NCBI GenBank assembly: GCA_030523505.1 | Contig: JAUNIK010000021.1 | Location: 1-8,051, forward strand | Source: Prevotellaceae bacterium | GTDB taxonomy: Bacteria > Bacteroidota > Bacteroidia > Bacteroidales > Bacteroidaceae | DNA length: 8,051 bases | Direction of reading: 5' to 3' | Shown here: positions 6,665 through 8,051 of the stretch, piece after piece | Layout: each line of letters opens with the position of its first letter | Numbering within the stretch: the first letter of the stretch is position 1 | Notes under the pieces: model-generated | The model's input: the letters and a program-made list of their open reading frames with translations, nothing else | Told to the model about the DNA's origin: nothing | Database searches by the model: none | Program-made: the position numbers and the translations under genes

Positions 6665-7786
6665 ATGAGATTTACCTTATCAAGCAGTGAACTCAACGCA
6701 CAGTTGCAGACACTCTCAAAAGTTATCAACAGCAAGAACACACTTGCAATTCTGGATTGTTTCCTCTTCGAAGTATCTCATGGCAAGATGACTATCACAG
6801 CCAGCGACAGCGAGACAGTGATGACTACATCTATCGCTATCGAGGATGCTGAGGTGGAGGGCAAGTTCGCTATTCCTAACCGTACTATCCTTGACGCTTT
6901 GCGTGAGTTGCCAGAGCAGCCTCTGACATTTGATATCGACCCAGTAAACCTTACCATTAAGGTGCTCTACCAGAATGGTATGTACAACTTCACAGCTATG
7001 AATGCTGACGAGTATCCTCATATCCAGCCAATCGGTGAAGGTGCTTCGGTAATCACTATCGACGCAAATATCCTCAGCAGCAATATCAGCCGTTCAATCT
7101 TCGCTACTGCTCAGGACGAGCTCCGCCCTGTGATGAACGGTATCTATTTCGACCTTACTCCTGACTCATTGGCAATCGTTGCAAGCGACGGTCATAAGTT
7201 GGTTCGCAACAAGAACTACACAGTGAAGTCGGAAACACCTGCTGCATTCATCTTGCAGAAGAAGCCTGCAACCCTCCTGAAGAACGTCCTCGGTAAGGAT
7301 GGTGGCGATGTGGTAATCAAGTTCGACTCGCGTAATGCTGAAATCACATTCGGCGAGGGCAAGCTCTGCTGCCGCCTTATCGAAGGTCGCTACCCTAACT
7401 ACAACAGTGTAATCCCACAGAACAACCCTAACGAGCTTACAATCGATCGTAAGGTGCTCATCTCTGCCCTTCGTCGTGTATTGCCATTCGCAAGTGGCAC
7501 ACAGCTCATCCGTTTGAACCTTGATGGTGGCAAACTTGAGTTGAAGTCTGAGGACCTCGATTTCGCTACAAGTGCTCAGGAGAAGGTGATGTGCGACTAC
7601 AACGGTCGTCCAATGAGTATCGGCTTCAAGGGCGGTTCACTTACTGAGATTCTGAACAATCTCGATTGCGAGCAGATCACTCTCCGTCTGTCAGATCCAA
7701 GTCGTGCAGGTGTTATCGTTCCTACAACACAGACAGATGACGAAGAGGTGTTGATGCTTATCATGCCAATGCTTTTGAACGATTAG
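6665..7786 (+). CDS. dnaN: DNA polymerase III subunit beta, sliding clamp (DnaN)
   Basis: This is the ring-shaped processivity clamp, a homodimer of three-domain subunits that encircles DNA and tethers the replicative polymerase and repair factors. The 373-residue length is within the usual 366-375 range. The three clamp domains span roughly 1-122, 128-248 and 250-373. Recognisable stretches are RPVMNGIYFDL at 154-164, ASDGHKLV at 173-180 (compare ATDGHRL in E. coli), LIEGRYPNYNSVIP at 238-251, and the C-terminal IMPMLL at 366-371, which lines the partner-binding pocket. The ATG at 6665 gives the standard MRFTLSSSELNAQL start. The stop is TAG. dnaA and recF are not adjacent. The gene is followed after 52 bases by an exonuclease gene, an arrangement I recall from other Bacteroidetes. 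It looks intact. Confidence 0.97.
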   Translation: MRFTLSSSELNAQLQTLSKVINSKNTLAILDCFLFEVSHGKMTITASDSETVMTTSIAIEDAEVEGKFAIPNRTILDALRELPEQPLTFDIDPVNLTIKVLYQNGMYNFTAMNADEYPHIQPIGEGASVITIDANILSSNISRSIFATAQDELRPVMNGIYFDLTPDSLAIVASDGHKLVRNKNYTVKSETPAAFILQKKPATLLKNVLGKDGGDVVIKFDSRNAEITFGEGKLCCRLIEGRYPNYNSVIPQNNPNELTIDRKVLISALRRVLPFASGTQLIRLNLDGGKLELKSEDLDFATSAQEKVMCDYNGRPMSIGFKGGSLTEILNNLDCEQITLRLSDPSRAGVIVPTTQTDDEEVLMLIMPMLLND

Positions 7787-7796
7787 CCTACCCTCC

Positions 7797-7815
7797 CCCT
7801 CCCTAAAGGGAAGGG
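7797..7815. repeat. GC-rich hairpin repeat, copy 2 (dnaN-exonuclease gap)
   Basis: The left arm CCCTCCC (7797-7803) pairs with GGGAAGGG (7808-7815) with a single bulged A and a TAAA loop. The arms match copy 1 at 3517-3532 apart from that extra A, and an extra C-rich run lies just upstream (7791-7796). It begins 11 bases after the dnaN stop. The T-run at 7833-7837 is too distant for a standard terminator. It is more likely a dispersed intergenic repeat. Confidence 0.65.
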
Positions 7816-7838
7816 ACCAATAAAGACAAGAGTTTTTA

Positions 7839-8051
7839 ATGAAACTTAATTTAACAAAACCACTGGTGTTCTTCGAATTGTAGACCACCGTTCTTGATAT
7901 AGTAAACGACCGTATTATCCAGATTTCATACATCAAGATATGGCCGAATGGTGATGAGAAACGTAATAACCTCTTCATCAATCCACAGAAACCTATCCCA
8001 CCGATTGTAGAGGAACTGACACACATCACAAACGAGATGGTGGCTTCGGCT
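7839..8051 (+). pseudogene. 3'-5' exonuclease (DnaQ/epsilon-like, DEDD family), in-frame stop, 3' end off window
   Basis: From ATG 7839 the reading frame gives MKLNLTKPLVFFEL, then TAG at 7881-7883, then continues open for 56 codons to the window end (TTVLDIVNDRIIQISYIK and onward). The sequence on both sides of the stop reads as one protein of the DEDD exonuclease family, the proofreading/RNase T fold, whose first motif normally reads FFDLETTG. Here that motif is F-F-E-L-stop-T-T-V: the metal-binding Asp is Glu13, the metal-binding Glu is the stop, and the Gly is Val18. HITNEM at 62-67 also fits the family. As read, the product would end at 14 residues and no nearby downstream start would keep motif I. 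It follows dnaN by 52 bases and was probably co-transcribed. TAG is unlikely to be recoded, because dnaN ends in TAG. Because the changes lie near the right end, sequence error is a real alternative. Confidence 0.75.

Noticed and set aside
7881..7883. TAG recoded as an amino acid
   Set aside because: dnaN ends with TAG at 7784-7786 at the normal length, so TAG acts as a stop here; no other gene has an internal TAG.
7691..8029. 112-residue minus-strand open frame across the dnaN end and exonuclease start
   Set aside because: It is antisense to dnaN and to a recognisable exonuclease reading frame, with no recognisable protein features.
1..8051. CRISPR array, transposon, integron, tRNA or rRNA, phage or toxin-antitoxin genes
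   Set aside because: No regularly spaced repeats, transposase-like frames, terminal inverted repeats or tRNA-like cloverleaf sequences were seen on either strand.

Overview
The window looks like chromosomal DNA from a Bacteroidales bacterium, most likely Prevotella/Segatella or a close relative. The evidence is the Bacteroidetes-type promoter boxes (TTTG, then TAnnTTTG 20 bases downstream), the absence of clear Shine-Dalgarno sequences, a DUF3127 protein (a Bacteroidetes family), and the gene content and order. The species assignment is inference. The content is ordinary core chromosome. I found no mobile element, CRISPR array, RNA gene, defence system or undescribed multi-gene system.

Left part (1-2504, minus strand): a lipoprotein of the MltF-like lytic transglycosylase type is followed by a MATE-family multidrug/metabolite exporter that runs off the left edge. 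Both appear to start at TTG. The gap between them is filled almost exactly by six tandem 7-base repeats.

Middle (2530-5990, plus strand): a recognisable promoter drives hisG-hisD-hisC, three histidine biosynthesis genes (ATP phosphoribosyltransferase, histidinol dehydrogenase, histidinol-phosphate aminotransferase). A strong symmetric hairpin after hisC can stop transcription from both sides. hisB, which often follows hisC in this phylum, is not here.

Right part (6021-8051): a DUF3127 protein with an SSB-like acidic tail (DDLPF) lies on the minus strand, divergent from dnaN, the replication sliding clamp. dnaN has its own good promoter. It is followed by the beginning of a DnaQ/epsilon-type 3'-5' exonuclease gene that carries an in-frame TAG inside its first catalytic motif, so it is broken as read. 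A GC-rich hairpin repeat occurs in the hisG-hisD gap and again in the dnaN-exonuclease gap.

The points most worth a second look are the disrupted exonuclease motif next to dnaN, the exact heptamer array between the two minus-strand genes, the reduced substrate-binding-like domain of the transglycosylase, and the SSB-like tail on the DUF3127 protein.
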